Shown: positions 28,611 to 37,482, counted from the first letter of the stretch. The stretch: DNA of 64,000 bases from Ruminococcaceae bacterium UBA5413 (GCA_002409585.1 DHNP01000025.1:1-64000); one strand, 5' to 3'. Notes: generated by a model from the sequence alone, not told the origin. Numbers and translations: made by a program.

Positions 28611-28734
28611 GTTGAAGAATTTAAATATGTTCTTACTTATCCGTATCCGGCGCGAAAGCCTTTCCGGCTGTTTACACACTTTTTTAGCGGCAAAGCCGCA
28701 TACCTTAGTAATTAAAAGGCTGGTACCACAGTAA

Positions 28735-29583
28735 ATGGGTTATATTGAGGCTAAAAACGTTGTCTTTTCTTATGAAGGCCATGAAAATGAAAAAGGGGCC
28801 GAAGTCCTGCACGGCGTTTCACTTGACATTGAAAAAGGTGAGTTCGTAGCCCTTTTAGGGCATAACGGCTCCGGCAAGTCAACCTTGGCGAAACATTTTA
28901 ACGCCATGCTACTGCCCGAAGGCGGTAAAGTCTACGTTGACGGGCTTGACACTATGGACGACAGCCTTAAAACGGAGATTCGCCAAAGGGCCGGCCTTGT
29001 CCTGCAGAACCCTGACAACCAGCTCGTCGCCGGCATCGTCGAGGAGGACGTTGCTTTCGGCCCTGAAAACCTCGGCGTACCTCCCGACGAAATACGCCGG
29101 CGGGTTGACGATGCGCTTAAAGCAGTGGAAATGTACGACTACAGGCTAAGCGCCCCGTACAAGCTGTCGGGAGGGCAAAAGCAGCGCATAGCCATAGCAG
29201 GCATAATCGCCATGCACCCAGACTGCATTATACTCGACGAGCCTACCGCCATGCTCGACCCTATGGGGCGTGAAGAAGTACTCCGCACCATCCATAAGTT
29301 AAACAGGGAAAACGGCATAACCATAGTGCTTATTACACACTATATGGACGAAGCCGTCGGCGCTGACAGGGTTGTAGTCATGGACAGCGGCAAAATCCTT
29401 CTGCAGGGCACGCCGCGCGAGGTGTTTTCGCAAGTAGAGCTGCTCAAACGCCATAAGCTTGACGTGCCGCAGGCTACGGAGCTTATATACGAACTGAAAA
29501 ACGAGGGCTTTGACCTGCCTGACGGAGTGCTTGACATAGACGGCTGCGTCGCCGCCCTTGAGCCGCTGCTCGGCAAGGGCTGA
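28735..29583 (+). CDS. ecfA1: ECF transporter energy-coupling ATPase A1
   Basis: A 282-residue ABC ATPase of the energy-coupling-factor family. Walker [10 protein letters not shown] (about residue 42), Q-loop LQNPDNQLV, signature [13 protein letters not shown] and Walker [14 protein letters not shown] are all present, as is the C-terminal extension typical of EcfA. With EcfA2 and EcfT it forms the shared module that drives several vitamin-binding S subunits, for example RibU encoded at 43.6 kb. No ribosome site is seen within 12 bases of the ATG. It heads an operon with ecfA2, ecfT and truA. Confidence 0.94.
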   Translation: MGYIEAKNVVFSYEGHENEKGAEVLHGVSLDIEKGEFVALLGHNGSGKSTLAKHFNAMLLPEGGKVYVDGLDTMDDSLKTEIRQRAGLVLQNPDNQLVAGIVEEDVAFGPENLGVPPDEIRRRVDDALKAVEMYDYRLSAPYKLSGGQKQRIAIAGIIAMHPDCIILDEPTAMLDPMGREEVLRTIHKLNRENGITIVLITHYMDEAVGADRVVVMDSGKILLQGTPREVFSQVELLKRHKLDVPQATELIYELKNEGFDLPDGVLDIDGCVAALEPLLGKG

Positions 29584-29662
29584 GCGCCGCCGCTCCGTCA
29601 GGGCTTGTGAAGCGGTTAAAATTTATAGATAATACAAATACCATGCTTTTGCGGGGAACAAA

Positions 29663-30529
29663 ATGCCTGTTATAGAAACAAAAAACTTAACTTTCACATA
29701 CGGGGCCGGCACGCCTTTTGGCAAAACCGCCGTAAACGACATAAGCATAAGTATAGAGCGCGGCGAATTTATAGGGCTGATAGGGCATACCGGTTCCGGC
29801 AAGTCCACGTTTATACAGACGCTTAACGGCCTTCTGCGCCCTACTTCGGGCAAAGTCCTGCTAAACGGCAGGGACATATGGGCTGAACCTAAAAAAATAC
29901 GCGCCGTGCGCTTCAAGGTCGGAATGGTCTTCCAGTACCCCGAAAACCAGCTTTTCGAGGACACGGTGCTTAAAGACATATGCTTTGGGCCGGGCAACAT
30001 GGGGCTTAGCGCGGGGGAAGCCGAAAAACGCGCGCTGAAAGCCGCCAAAGCCGTAGGGCTGACGGACGACATGCTGCCTAAAAGCCCGTTCGAACTTTCC
30101 GGCGGTGAAAAACGCCGCGCGGCCATAGCCGGCGTAATGGCCATGGACCCTGACGTGCTTATTTTGGACGAGCCTACGGCAGGTCTCGACCCGAACGGCC
30201 GCGATATGCTCCTTAAGCAGCTCAGCGACTACCACAGGGTACGCCGCAACACAGTCATACTTGTCTCACACAGTATGGAAGACATAGCAAAAGCGGCGGA
30301 CAGGGTGCTCGTGATGGACTCCGGAAAAGCCGTCATGTTCGATAAAACCGAAAAGGTCTTTGCAAACGGCGGCGAACTCCAAAAAATCGGCCTGCGCGTG
30401 CCGCAGATAACCGAAATAACGCTGCGGCTAAGAAAAGACGGCTACAACATACGGCCGGCCCTTACGGTTGAACAGGCCGTAAGGGAGCTTTTGCCCGTTA
30501 TGAAAAAGAGGAGGGCTGAAAACGGTTAG
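29663..30529 (+). CDS. ecfA2: ECF transporter energy-coupling ATPase A2
   Basis: The 288-residue partner ATPase of EcfA1. Walker A GHTGSGKST (about residue 40), Q-loop FQYPENQLFEDTV, signature LSGGEKRRAAIAG and Walker B VLILDEPTAGLDP are intact. EcfA1 and EcfA2 form a heterodimer that binds EcfT through coupling helices. A CGGGG site precedes the ATG. The gene starts 79 bases after ecfA1, and its last codons appear to overlap the beginning of the ecfT coding sequence. Confidence 0.94.
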   Translation: MPVIETKNLTFTYGAGTPFGKTAVNDISISIERGEFIGLIGHTGSGKSTFIQTLNGLLRPTSGKVLLNGRDIWAEPKKIRAVRFKVGMVFQYPENQLFEDTVLKDICFGPGNMGLSAGEAEKRALKAAKAVGLTDDMLPKSPFELSGGEKRRAAIAGVMAMDPDVLILDEPTAGLDPNGRDMLLKQLSDYHRVRRNTVILVSHSMEDIAKAADRVLVMDSGKAVMFDKTEKVFANGGELQKIGLRVPQITEITLRLRKDGYNIRPALTVEQAVRELLPVMKKRRAENG

Positions 30530-30569
30530 GGATATTGCGCTTGGGCAGTATATACCCGGCACGTCTTTT

Positions 30570-31337
30570 ATGCATCGCCTCGACCCCCGCGTAAAAATTT
30601 CGCTTACATTTTTATATATTATATTTGTATTCGTAGCATCAAATTACCAGGGCATTGCCGTAATCGCCCTGCTTTTGTCGGCCGTAATCATGTCTTCGGG
30701 CATACCGTTTTCGCAATACCTTAAAAGCCTTAAAGCCATACTTTTCATAGTAGCCTTCACCTCGGTTTTAAACCTTTTTTACGGCAGCGGCAAAGTTGTC
30801 TGGCAGTTTAAATTTATGACCATAACGGAGGGCGGCATATCAAACGCCGTTTTTGTCGCCATACGCATAGTAAGCCTTATACTGTTCAGCTCGGCGCTGA
30901 CGTTCACTACATCGCCCACACAGCTGACGGACGCAATGGAACGCCTGATGAAGCCGCTTAAGCTTTTCCATGTGAAAGTGCATGAAATAGCCATGATGAT
31001 GACCATCGCCCTTCGCTTCATACCAACGCTGCTCGAAGAAACCGACAAAATAATGAACGCGCAGAAGGCGCGCGGGGCTGACCTTGAAAGCGGCGGCATC
31101 ACCCAAAGGATAAAGTCGCTCATACCCATACTTATCCCTCTGTTCATATCTTCCTTCAGGCGCGCGTCCGACCTTGCCATGGCAATGGAATGCAGGTGCT
31201 ACCACGGCGGCGAGGGGCGTACCAAAATGAAACGCCTGCGCATAACAGGGCTCGATATATGGGCTGTGGCCTTTTCCGCATGCCTGTGCTGCTGCGTCAT
31301 AATTTTCAAGGTGCGGTTTCCGGCCGCATTGCGGTAG
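30570..31337 (+). CDS. ecfT: ECF transporter transmembrane component T
   Basis: EcfT is the membrane scaffold that joins the EcfA1-EcfA2 dimer to a substrate-binding S subunit. Five to six hydrophobic helices are visible and the two cytoplasmic coupling motifs are present, NAQKARGADLE (about residue 170) and AMECRCYHGGEGRTK (about residue 207; the second usually reads AMEAR). The first standard start is ATG 30570, but family-typical sequence continues upstream in frame (VRDIALGQYIPGTSF before MHRLDPRVKI). Those codons begin near 30525, after an AGGAGG at 30509-30514 inside the end of ecfA2, so translation probably begins at a non-standard codon between 30516 and 30525. Confidence 0.9.
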   Translation: MHRLDPRVKISLTFLYIIFVFVASNYQGIAVIALLLSAVIMSSGIPFSQYLKSLKAILFIVAFTSVLNLFYGSGKVVWQFKFMTITEGGISNAVFVAIRIVSLILFSSALTFTTSPTQLTDAMERLMKPLKLFHVKVHEIAMMMTIALRFIPTLLEETDKIMNAQKARGADLESGGITQRIKSLIPILIPLFISSFRRASDLAMAMECRCYHGGEGRTKMKRLRITGLDIWAVAFSACLCCCVIIFKVRFPAALR

Positions 31338-31352
31338 GAGGGAACGGCATAT

Positions 31353-32114
31353 ATGCGTAATTTACTTTTAAGGATCCGTTACGACGGCGCAAAGTACCAC
31401 GGCTGGCAGATACAAAAAAACGCCGTGACCGTGCAGCAGGTTTTTCAGGAGGCGCTTTTTAAAGTATTGGGGGAAACACCCGACATAAAGGCCTGCAGCC
31501 GCACTGACTCTTACGTGCACGCGCTTGAGTTCTGCATAAGCTTTAAGACAGGCCGCGTCATACCGTGCGCACGGCTTGCCGGAGCCCTTAACCATTTTCT
31601 TCCCGAGGATATTGCCGTTTTGTCATGCACGCAGGTTCCGCCCGGCTTCCACGCCAGGTACTCATGCAAAGGAAAAGAATATATATACAGGATATACAAC
31701 TGTGGTACCCGCGACCCGTTTTTAAACGGGCGCGTCCTCAATTACAGGTATGCGCTCGATTTGGAGCAGCTCAACAGCGCGGCAGCGTTTTTTTTAGGCA
31801 GGCACGACTTTACTTCTTTTTGCGCCGTCGACTCCCGCAGGCGTGAAAATATGGAGCGCACCGTAACAAAGTCCGTCTGGGCGCGCGGCGGTGACATGGT
31901 AACGTACTCTGTCGCTGCCGACGGCTTTTTGTACCACATGGTAAGGATAATGGTCGGCACCATGCTGCGTGTAGCGCAGGGCAGGCTCGGGCCTGAGGAC
32001 ATACGGCGCATTTTATCAGCAAAAGACCGCGCGTGCGCAGGCCCTACCGCACCCGCGCAGGGGCTTTTCCTTAAAAAGGTCTTTTATGAGGATGTGAACA
32101 GTGATGAAGGATGA
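31353..32114 (+). CDS. truA: tRNA pseudouridine(38-40) synthase
   Basis: TruA converts uridines 38-40 of the tRNA anticodon arm to pseudouridine. The 253-residue product has the family opening LLLRIRYDGAKYHGWQIQ and the catalytic Asp52 in the motif CSRTDSYVHAL; most TruA proteins read GxGRTDAGVHA, so this is a divergent paralogue of the type found in Clostridia. FLYHMVRIMVGTML near residue 195 is also typical. GGAGGG lies ten bases before the ATG. It follows ecfT by 15 bases, a gene order conserved across Bacillota. Confidence 0.92.
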   Translation: MRNLLLRIRYDGAKYHGWQIQKNAVTVQQVFQEALFKVLGETPDIKACSRTDSYVHALEFCISFKTGRVIPCARLAGALNHFLPEDIAVLSCTQVPPGFHARYSCKGKEYIYRIYNCGTRDPFLNGRVLNYRYALDLEQLNSAAAFFLGRHDFTSFCAVDSRRRENMERTVTKSVWARGGDMVTYSVAADGFLYHMVRIMVGTMLRVAQGRLGPEDIRRILSAKDRACAGPTAPAQGLFLKKVFYEDVNSDEG

Positions 32115-33339
32115 CGGGCATCGTTTTAACACTGCCGAAATAGATATGGCGAAGCACCGCTCGCCTGAAGAACGCAGGAGCGGCAAGCCGTTCAGGTCCT
32201 TCGGAAAGCGTACTCTGCACGCGGCTTCACGCATAATAATAATACTTGTTTTATGCGTTGCGGTAATTTTAGTATGGTTTAACCGGTACAATTTCACTCC
32301 GTCAAATGTTTCAGCATGGGTACACGACCGCGTCGTCGGCATAGGTACGGGCGACGGTTACCCGTACTCCATAAACGACATGTCCGTCCTCGGCAGGAAT
32401 TTCCTGTCGGTAGATAAAAATGCAGTCTTTTTAAGCGATACGTCGCTTGTCGTCCTTAATTCAACGGCAAAAGAAATTGTCAGCAGGCAGCACAGCTTTG
32501 CGTCTCCGGTTATAAAGGCCGACACGCTGCACATGCTCACCTACAGCCTCGGCGGAACAAACTGCCGCGTTGAAACCGTCGGGAAAACATTGCGCAGCTT
32601 TAATGCCGACGGAAAGATAACCGCGGGCGCTGTTTCATCAGGCGGCAGGTACGCCCTGCTCACGGAGTGCGACGGTTACTGCGGAAAGCTGACCGTGTAC
32701 ACTTCGGACGGCAAAGTAAAGTCGTACTACTGGTTTTCAGACTACTACCCTACTGCCGTTGCCTTGAACGACGACGGTACAAAAGCAGCCGTAACCGGGA
32801 TATCCACAAGCAACGGCGCCCTCGTTTCCGCCGTTTACATACTTGACCTCAACAGTTCCAAGGTTTCCCAGCCAAAAGGCACATACAGCGAAAACATGCT
32901 TTTCGACGTTTCATGGGACAGCCCGTCTGCTGTTATTGCGGTCGGAGACAAGTCTGCGGAAATCATAAACCCGCAGAACTCCGAGCACCACAGCTTCGGG
33001 TACGGCGACATGCGCCTTACTTCTTACGGTACGGGCGGCGGTTACGCGGCTTTCGGGCTTGTTTCATACGAAAACCCCTCCAACGCCAGCCTCGCAGTGG
33101 TTGACAGCAGCGGCACTAAGACCATATCAAAGCCTTTCGGCTCCTCCGTAAAATCCGTTTCATTTTACGGGCAGAGCGCCGCGGCCCTGTCAGGAGGAAA
33201 GGTTTACTTTTATTCATCAAAAACAGGCGCCGCGGCCGGTACCGCTAACGCCGGCAGTGATGCTAAAGCCGTCGCACTGCGTGATGAAAGTTCCGCCTAC
33301 GTAATGGGCGTTTCTGAAATACGGCTTGTTAAATATTAA
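32101..33339 (+). CDS. Membrane-anchored beta-propeller-like protein (DUF5711-like)
   Basis: A 412-residue protein of unknown function. It has a basic, hydrophilic N-terminus (about 40 residues), one transmembrane helix (about residues 46-62, SRIIIILVLCVAVILVWF) and an outside domain of about 340 residues made of repeated short beta-strand units with Gly-Gly and Ser/Thr-rich turns (for example SSGGRYALLTECDGYCGKLTVY), which looks like a WD40/PQQ-type propeller. Position and shape recall the DUF5711 family of Oscillospirales, but this is from memory. The start is GTG at 32101, or the next codon ATG, nine bases after GAGG; it overlaps the end of truA by 14 bases, so the two are probably co-translated. 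Confidence 0.7.
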   Translation: MMKDDGHRFNTAEIDMAKHRSPEERRSGKPFRSFGKRTLHAASRIIIILVLCVAVILVWFNRYNFTPSNVSAWVHDRVVGIGTGDGYPYSINDMSVLGRNFLSVDKNAVFLSDTSLVVLNSTAKEIVSRQHSFASPVIKADTLHMLTYSLGGTNCRVETVGKTLRSFNADGKITAGAVSSGGRYALLTECDGYCGKLTVYTSDGKVKSYYWFSDYYPTAVALNDDGTKAAVTGISTSNGALVSAVYILDLNSSKVSQPKGTYSENMLFDVSWDSPSAVIAVGDKSAEIINPQNSEHHSFGYGDMRLTSYGTGGGYAAFGLVSYENPSNASLAVVDSSGTKTISKPFGSSVKSVSFYGQSAAALSGGKVYFYSSKTGAAAGTANAGSDAKAVALRDESSAYVMGVSEIRLVKY

Positions 33340-33387
33340 ATTTTGTGTTATATTTTCTTTATAATGTTTTATGGGGGCGTTTACGGC

Positions 33388-33954
33388 ATGGGCATTTTAC
33401 TTGACGCTTTACTGTCAATTATCCTGCTTATGTCCGTAATCGCCGGACTTAGGCACGGCTTCATACGTTCACTTACAGAGCTTGTCGGCAGCATTGCCGC
33501 CGTAGCCGTTTCGATAATTTTCTCATATAAAGTCGCAGACCTGATACATCCGTTCTTGTCGGAGCATTTAGGCAGCCTGCACGGCTTCGTACCGCAGGAC
33601 GTCTTTGAACGCGCGGTCGCCGTAGTGCTTATTTACATATCTGTTGAGATAATCATACGCATCGTCTCAAGCATACTCGGCGCTGTTTTTAAGCTCCCCG
33701 TGCTGCGGCAGCTTAACGCTGTTTTCGGCGGGGCTTTCGGCCTGTTAAAGGGAGCCGTCATAGTCCTTTTGGTTTGTTCGTTCATGCAGTTCTTCCTCCC
33801 GATGTATAAAAAGAACACCCAGAAGGGCAAAATCGACTGGCAGCAGCTCGGCACGTCACGTATATATAAGTATACGGTTAAGAGCAACCCCGTATATGAT
33901 ATGTTCAACAACGATATTTGGCATAAGGTAGGTAAAAATGAAAGTAAAAAATAA
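33388..33954 (+). CDS. CvpA-family membrane protein
   Basis: The 188-residue protein has four hydrophobic segments and matches the CvpA/colicin V production family (LDALLSIILLMSVIAGLRHGFIRSLTELVGSIAAV, where RxG and the following helix are the family mark). Members are widespread inner-membrane proteins of poorly known function. The ATG at 33388 is chosen because GGGGGCG lies ahead and the longer frame adds residues unlike the family. It overlaps pgsA by 17 bases. Confidence 0.75.
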   Translation: MGILLDALLSIILLMSVIAGLRHGFIRSLTELVGSIAAVAVSIIFSYKVADLIHPFLSEHLGSLHGFVPQDVFERAVAVVLIYISVEIIIRIVSSILGAVFKLPVLRQLNAVFGGAFGLLKGAVIVLLVCSFMQFFLPMYKKNTQKGKIDWQQLGTSRIYKYTVKSNPVYDMFNNDIWHKVGKNESKK

Positions 33955-34546
33955 AAATGTCAATATTCCTAACGCGCTTACAATCCTCCGCATAATATTG
34001 ATTGTACCGTTCGTAATTTATTTTATGAGCGGCCAAATAAGCAAGGCCGTCTTTGTCCTTGTCCTTTCAGGCCTTACAGATATGCTCGACGGTATGATAG
34101 CGCGGAACCTTAACCAGTTTACCGAGCTTGGCCAAATGCTCGACCCCCTTTCCGACAAACTTACCCAGGCCGCCGTTGTTATATGCTTTGCCATAAAAGA
34201 CCCCATGCTCATGCCGCTGCTTGCTATATTTTTAGTTAAAGAAATTTCCATGGTGACAGGCGGCATTTACCTTATACGAAGGCACAAAAAGCCCGGCGGT
34301 TCGCAGTGGTACGGCAAGCTTGCAACGGTCGTGTTCTACATCTCTTTCACAGCCATAGTTATTTACAGGATTAACGGAAACGACAGCATACTCGTGCCTG
34401 TAATCCTGCTCTCCATAACCGCCGCCTTTATGATATACGCTTTCGTAAGGTATATAAAAATATTCTTTTATATACTCCGCTCTGACGACCCAGCATATAA
34501 CATAGACATAGACGAGGTAATGGACAAAAAGCAGAAAAATAAATAG
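33938..34546 (+). CDS. pgsA: CDP-diacylglycerol-glycerol-3-phosphate 3-phosphatidyltransferase
   Basis: PgsA makes phosphatidylglycerol phosphate from CDP-diacylglycerol and glycerol-3-phosphate. The 202-residue membrane protein opens with NIPNALTILRIILIVPF and carries a complete CDP-alcohol phosphatidyltransferase motif (DG-x2-AR-x8-G-x3-D-x3-D, beginning DGMIARNLNQF near residue 49, with GQMLDPLSD). Several helices follow. Other CDP-alcohol transferases share the motif; the N-terminal sequence favours PgsA. It begins inside the cvpA-like gene. Confidence 0.9.
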   Translation: MKVKNKNVNIPNALTILRIILIVPFVIYFMSGQISKAVFVLVLSGLTDMLDGMIARNLNQFTELGQMLDPLSDKLTQAAVVICFAIKDPMLMPLLAIFLVKEISMVTGGIYLIRRHKKPGGSQWYGKLATVVFYISFTAIVIYRINGNDSILVPVILLSITAAFMIYAFVRYIKIFFYILRSDDPAYNIDIDEVMDKKQKNK

Positions 34547-34547
34547 T

Positions 34548-34575
34548 TTGTAAAAACGATAATTTGTGTTATCAT
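34548..34575 (+). promoter_or_regulatory. Promoter of the clpE-like gene
   Basis: -35 TTGTAA (34548-34553), 16-bp spacer and -10 TATCAT (34570-34575) with extended -10 TG. No CtsR heptad repeat (GGTCAAA type) or CIRCE element is visible around it. Confidence 0.55.
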
Positions 34576-34612
34576 AGATATATATTTCAATACGATAAAA
34601 GAAGTGATTAAA

Positions 34613-36925
34613 ATGATAATGTGTTCTCGCTGCCATAAAAGGCCGGCCGTCGTTTTCCTGTCGCCGACGGCTGACGTTAAAGAAAGCCGCGGGCTGTGCC
34701 TGATATGTGCAAAGGAACTTGGTATAAAACCGGTAAACGACCTCTTGGACAAAATGGGCATAACGGACGAACAGATGGAAACCATGGAAGAAGAGCTGAA
34801 CGATATAATGGGTGAAAACGCCGGTAACGACGACAATGACCAAAGCGGCGAAAACGGTGAAAACAATGAAAACGAAACCGCCCTCAGCGGTTTTATACCA
34901 GGAGGTGCCGCCACTATGCCTTTCCTGCAGAATTTCTTTTCAGGGGGTTCAAGCGGCGAGCAGGTGCACGAGTCGCCTCCGAAAGAACACAGGAAGCACA
35001 AAACAAAGCGCAAGTACCTTAACGCCTACTGCACAAACCTTACGGGTAAAGCGCGCGCAGGTGAGATAGACGCCATCATAGGGCGTGAAAAAGAGATTGC
35101 GCGCGTCATACAGATACTGTGCAGGCGTACGAAAAACAACCCGTGCCTCATAGGCGAGCCGGGCGTCGGCAAAACAGCCGTAGCGGAAGGCCTCGCCATC
35201 CGCATAGCCTCAGGCAACGTCCCTTCCGTGCTTAAGAAAAAAGAAATCCATCTTTTAGACCTTACTGCGCTCGTCGCCGGCACGCAGTTCAGGGGGCAGT
35301 TTGAGAGCCGCATAAAAGGCCTCGTCGAAGAAATCAAGTCCGAGGGCAACATCATACTGTTCATCGACGAGGTGCACAACCTTGTAGGCACAGGCGACGC
35401 GGAAGGCTCCATGAACGCGGCAAATATACTCAAGCCCGCCCTGTCACGCGGGGAAATACAAGTTATAGGCGCCACGACCTACAGCGAGTACCGCAAATAT
35501 ATCGAAAAAGATGCCGCGCTTGAGCGGCGTTTCCAGCCTGTAAAGATAGCCGAACCGTCCGTTAACGAGACAGCCCTCATATTGACGGGCATAAAGCCTT
35601 ACTATGAAAATTTCCACCGCGTAAAAGTAAGCGAAAACCTCGTTGCGAAAATAGTCAAACTTTCTGAAAGGTATATAACAGACCGTTTCCTGCCAGACAA
35701 GGCCATTGACCTTCTCGACGAGTCATGCGCGTGCGCGGCGCTCAGGAACACCTCCATGGCAGAGTACGATGCCATGAAAGAAACCCTTGAAAAACTGCGC
35801 GCCCAGGAAGACAGCATGACCGCCACAGGCAGCGAACCCGATTACCAAAAACTGGCTGAAATACGCACGGATATATCGAAATACGAAGAGCAGGCAAGGG
35901 CTTTGGCCCCGGCGGCGTTAGGTTCCCAGGTCGAGGAACGCGACGTCGCAAAGGTAATAGAGCTGTGGACCGGCATACCCGCAAGCAGGGTGCAGGAAAG
36001 CGAATTAAGTAAGCTTTCAGGTTTGGAAGATACGTTAAATGCAAAGATAATAGGGCAAAACGAAGCCGTTGCGGCGGTTTCCGCGGCCATAAGGCGCAGC
36101 AGGATACAGATAAGCCCCCGACGCAGGCCCGCGTCGTTTATATTTGTAGGCCCGACGGGCGTAGGCAAGACAGAGCTTGTTAAAGTGCTCTCAAAAGAGC
36201 TCTTCGACTCGCCTGAAACGCTTATACGCCTTGATATGTCAGAGTTTATGGAAAAGCACTCCGTTTCAAGGATAATCGGCTCGCCTCCGGGCTACGTCGG
36301 TTATGATGAAGCCGGCCAGGTAACGGAAAAAGTCCGCCGCCGCCCGTACTCCGTTATACTTTTTGACGAGATAGAAAAAGCCCACCCCGACGTTATGAAC
36401 ATCCTCCTGCAGATACTCGACGAAGGCCATATAACGGATGCCCACGGGCGCGACGTGAACTTTGAGAACACAGTCATGGTTATGACATCGAACGCCGGAA
36501 GCGACCACAAGGAAAACGCGCTCGGCTTCGCTAAGAACGACGAGGACATAAGCCGTGAAAAAGCGCTTAAAGCGCTCTCGGATTTCCTGCGCCCCGAGTT
36601 CCTCAGCCGCGTTGACGAGATAATCGTTTTCCGCAGGCTTAACAAGGACGATTACGAAAAAATAGCGCACCTTGTACTTAACGATTACAGGGATACGCTT
36701 AAAGAACGCGACATCACGCTTGTTTACGACGACAAGGCCACAAACTGGCTTGCCGCAAAGTCAATAGGCGGCAAAAGCGGCGCGCGCGACCTGCGCAAGC
36801 TCATACGCAGGCAGGTTGAAGATAAGATAACCTCTGCCATAGTTGAGAACGGCGAGGGAAAAATCTCCGGTATTTCCATTACGGCAGACGAAAAAGACGG
36901 CATTAAGCTCATAGTATTGAAGTAG
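34613..36925 (+). CDS. ClpE-like AAA+ unfoldase with N-terminal zinc finger
   Basis: A 770-residue Hsp100 protein that probably unfolds substrates for ClpP. Its N-terminus is not the usual Clp-N repeat but a four-cysteine zinc finger (Cys4, Cys7, Cys29, Cys32; CSRC and CLIC), as in Bacillus ClpE. A very acidic Asn/Glu/Asp-rich stretch follows (about residues 60-95), then AAA+ module 1 (Walker A GEPGVGKT, Walker B IILFIDEVHNL), a short coiled middle domain (about 380-425) and module 2 (Walker A GPTGVGKT, Walker B VILFDEIEKAHPD). The LGF tripeptide in ENALGFAKN is the likely ClpP-docking loop. The ATG at 34613 is preferred (GAAGTG ahead); the frame is open three codons further up. No mcsA, mcsB or ctsR is nearby. 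Confidence 0.88.
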   Translation: MIMCSRCHKRPAVVFLSPTADVKESRGLCLICAKELGIKPVNDLLDKMGITDEQMETMEEELNDIMGENAGNDDNDQSGENGENNENETALSGFIPGGAATMPFLQNFFSGGSSGEQVHESPPKEHRKHKTKRKYLNAYCTNLTGKARAGEIDAIIGREKEIARVIQILCRRTKNNPCLIGEPGVGKTAVAEGLAIRIASGNVPSVLKKKEIHLLDLTALVAGTQFRGQFESRIKGLVEEIKSEGNIILFIDEVHNLVGTGDAEGSMNAANILKPALSRGEIQVIGATTYSEYRKYIEKDAALERRFQPVKIAEPSVNETALILTGIKPYYENFHRVKVSENLVAKIVKLSERYITDRFLPDKAIDLLDESCACAALRNTSMAEYDAMKETLEKLRAQEDSMTATGSEPDYQKLAEIRTDISKYEEQARALAPAALGSQVEERDVAKVIELWTGIPASRVQESELSKLSGLEDTLNAKIIGQNEAVAAVSAAIRRSRIQISPRRRPASFIFVGPTGVGKTELVKVLSKELFDSPETLIRLDMSEFMEKHSVSRIIGSPPGYVGYDEAGQVTEKVRRRPYSVILFDEIEKAHPDVMNILLQILDEGHITDAHGRDVNFENTVMVMTSNAGSDHKENALGFAKNDEDISREKALKALSDFLRPEFLSRVDEIIVFRRLNKDDYEKIAHLVLNDYRDTLKERDITLVYDDKATNWLAAKSIGGKSGARDLRKLIRRQVEDKITSAIVENGEGKISGISITADEKDGIKLIVLK

Positions 36926-36953
36926 GTCCGGATAATAAATTATGTAAATTTGG

Positions 36954-36990
36954 AATGCGCTTTAAAAGCCAAAACTTTTGAAGCGCATTT
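36954..36990. terminator. Bidirectional terminator between clpE-like gene and the unknown gene
   Basis: AATGCGCTT / AAGCGCATT, with an inner AAAA/TTTT extension, forms a stem-loop with T-rich flanks on both sides, between two convergent genes. Confidence 0.6.
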
Positions 36991-37010
36991 TCCGTTACCT
37001 ACGGTTCACC

Positions 37011-37391
37011 CTACTCGGCCGGCTCCCCATCCATATACTCCAGCTCAGATGTAAAAAACTGCATCGTCACAACCGACTGGCGCAGTTTCTCTTTCATCAG
37101 CAGTACAAGCTCCCGGGCGGCCTTCTTCCACTCGACGGCATCGGGCGCAAAGAGCGGTATCGCCGTACTCTCTATATTGTAAGTATCTTCCCCGCCCGCG
37201 GGGCAGCCCCAGTCGGTCCTGTATATAGTCTTTGATTTATAAGCTATGCATGAAACGTATATGCCAGTCCGCCGCTGCACTTCGTCAGCCGCCTGCTGCA
37301 GCATTGTATAAAAATCACAGTCAGCACCGTTATGATGGAAGTACCCCCTGTTTACGCCTATATTGGCATGCATTGTTACAGTTTTTACCAT
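37011..37391 (-). CDS. Hypothetical protein, unrecognised
   Basis: A 126-residue cytosolic-looking protein that I do not recognise. It has no signal peptide or membrane segment. The first half holds HANIGVNRGYFHHNGADCDFY and DEVQRRTGIYVSCIAYKSK; the second half is helical (EWKKAARELVLLMKEKLRQ) and the C-terminus is acidic. Composition resembles its neighbours, which supports a real gene. The ATG is 14 bases from GGAGG, a long spacing, but an in-frame stop just upstream leaves no other choice. It lies between the convergent clpE-like gene and the tRNA-Leu terminator. Confidence 0.6.
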   Translation of the reverse strand: MVKTVTMHANIGVNRGYFHHNGADCDFYTMLQQAADEVQRRTGIYVSCIAYKSKTIYRTDWGCPAGGEDTYNIESTAIPLFAPDAVEWKKAARELVLLMKEKLRQSVVTMQFFTSELEYMDGEPAE

Positions 37392-37482
37392 AATTCAGAA
37401 ATAAGCCTCCAAAAACCATTATCAAATGGTAAAGCAAAACCGCACGAAATACTGGTTTACCCAAACTATTGACATTGAGCCT

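Larger units (their letters stand above)
28373..28734. other. Intergenic region between chemoreceptor and ecfA1
   Basis: About 360 bases hold a GC-rich terminator-like hairpin (28483-28509) and the ecf promoter (28582-28610). The 117-base leader that follows contains small hairpins, one of them AGCGGCAAAGCCGC. No reading frame is convincing. Confidence 0.5.

Noticed and set aside
28695..28735. T-box-like sequence AGGCTGGTACCACAG just before ecfA1
   Set aside because: It resembles the T-box antiterminator core (AGGGTGGNACCGCG), but the leader from the predicted promoter is only about 117 bases, no stem I or following terminator is present, and the ecf genes are not amino-acid controlled.
34540..34612. 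CtsR or CIRCE element before the ClpE-like gene
   Set aside because: No GGTCAAA heptad pair and no TTAGCACTC inverted repeat could be found.
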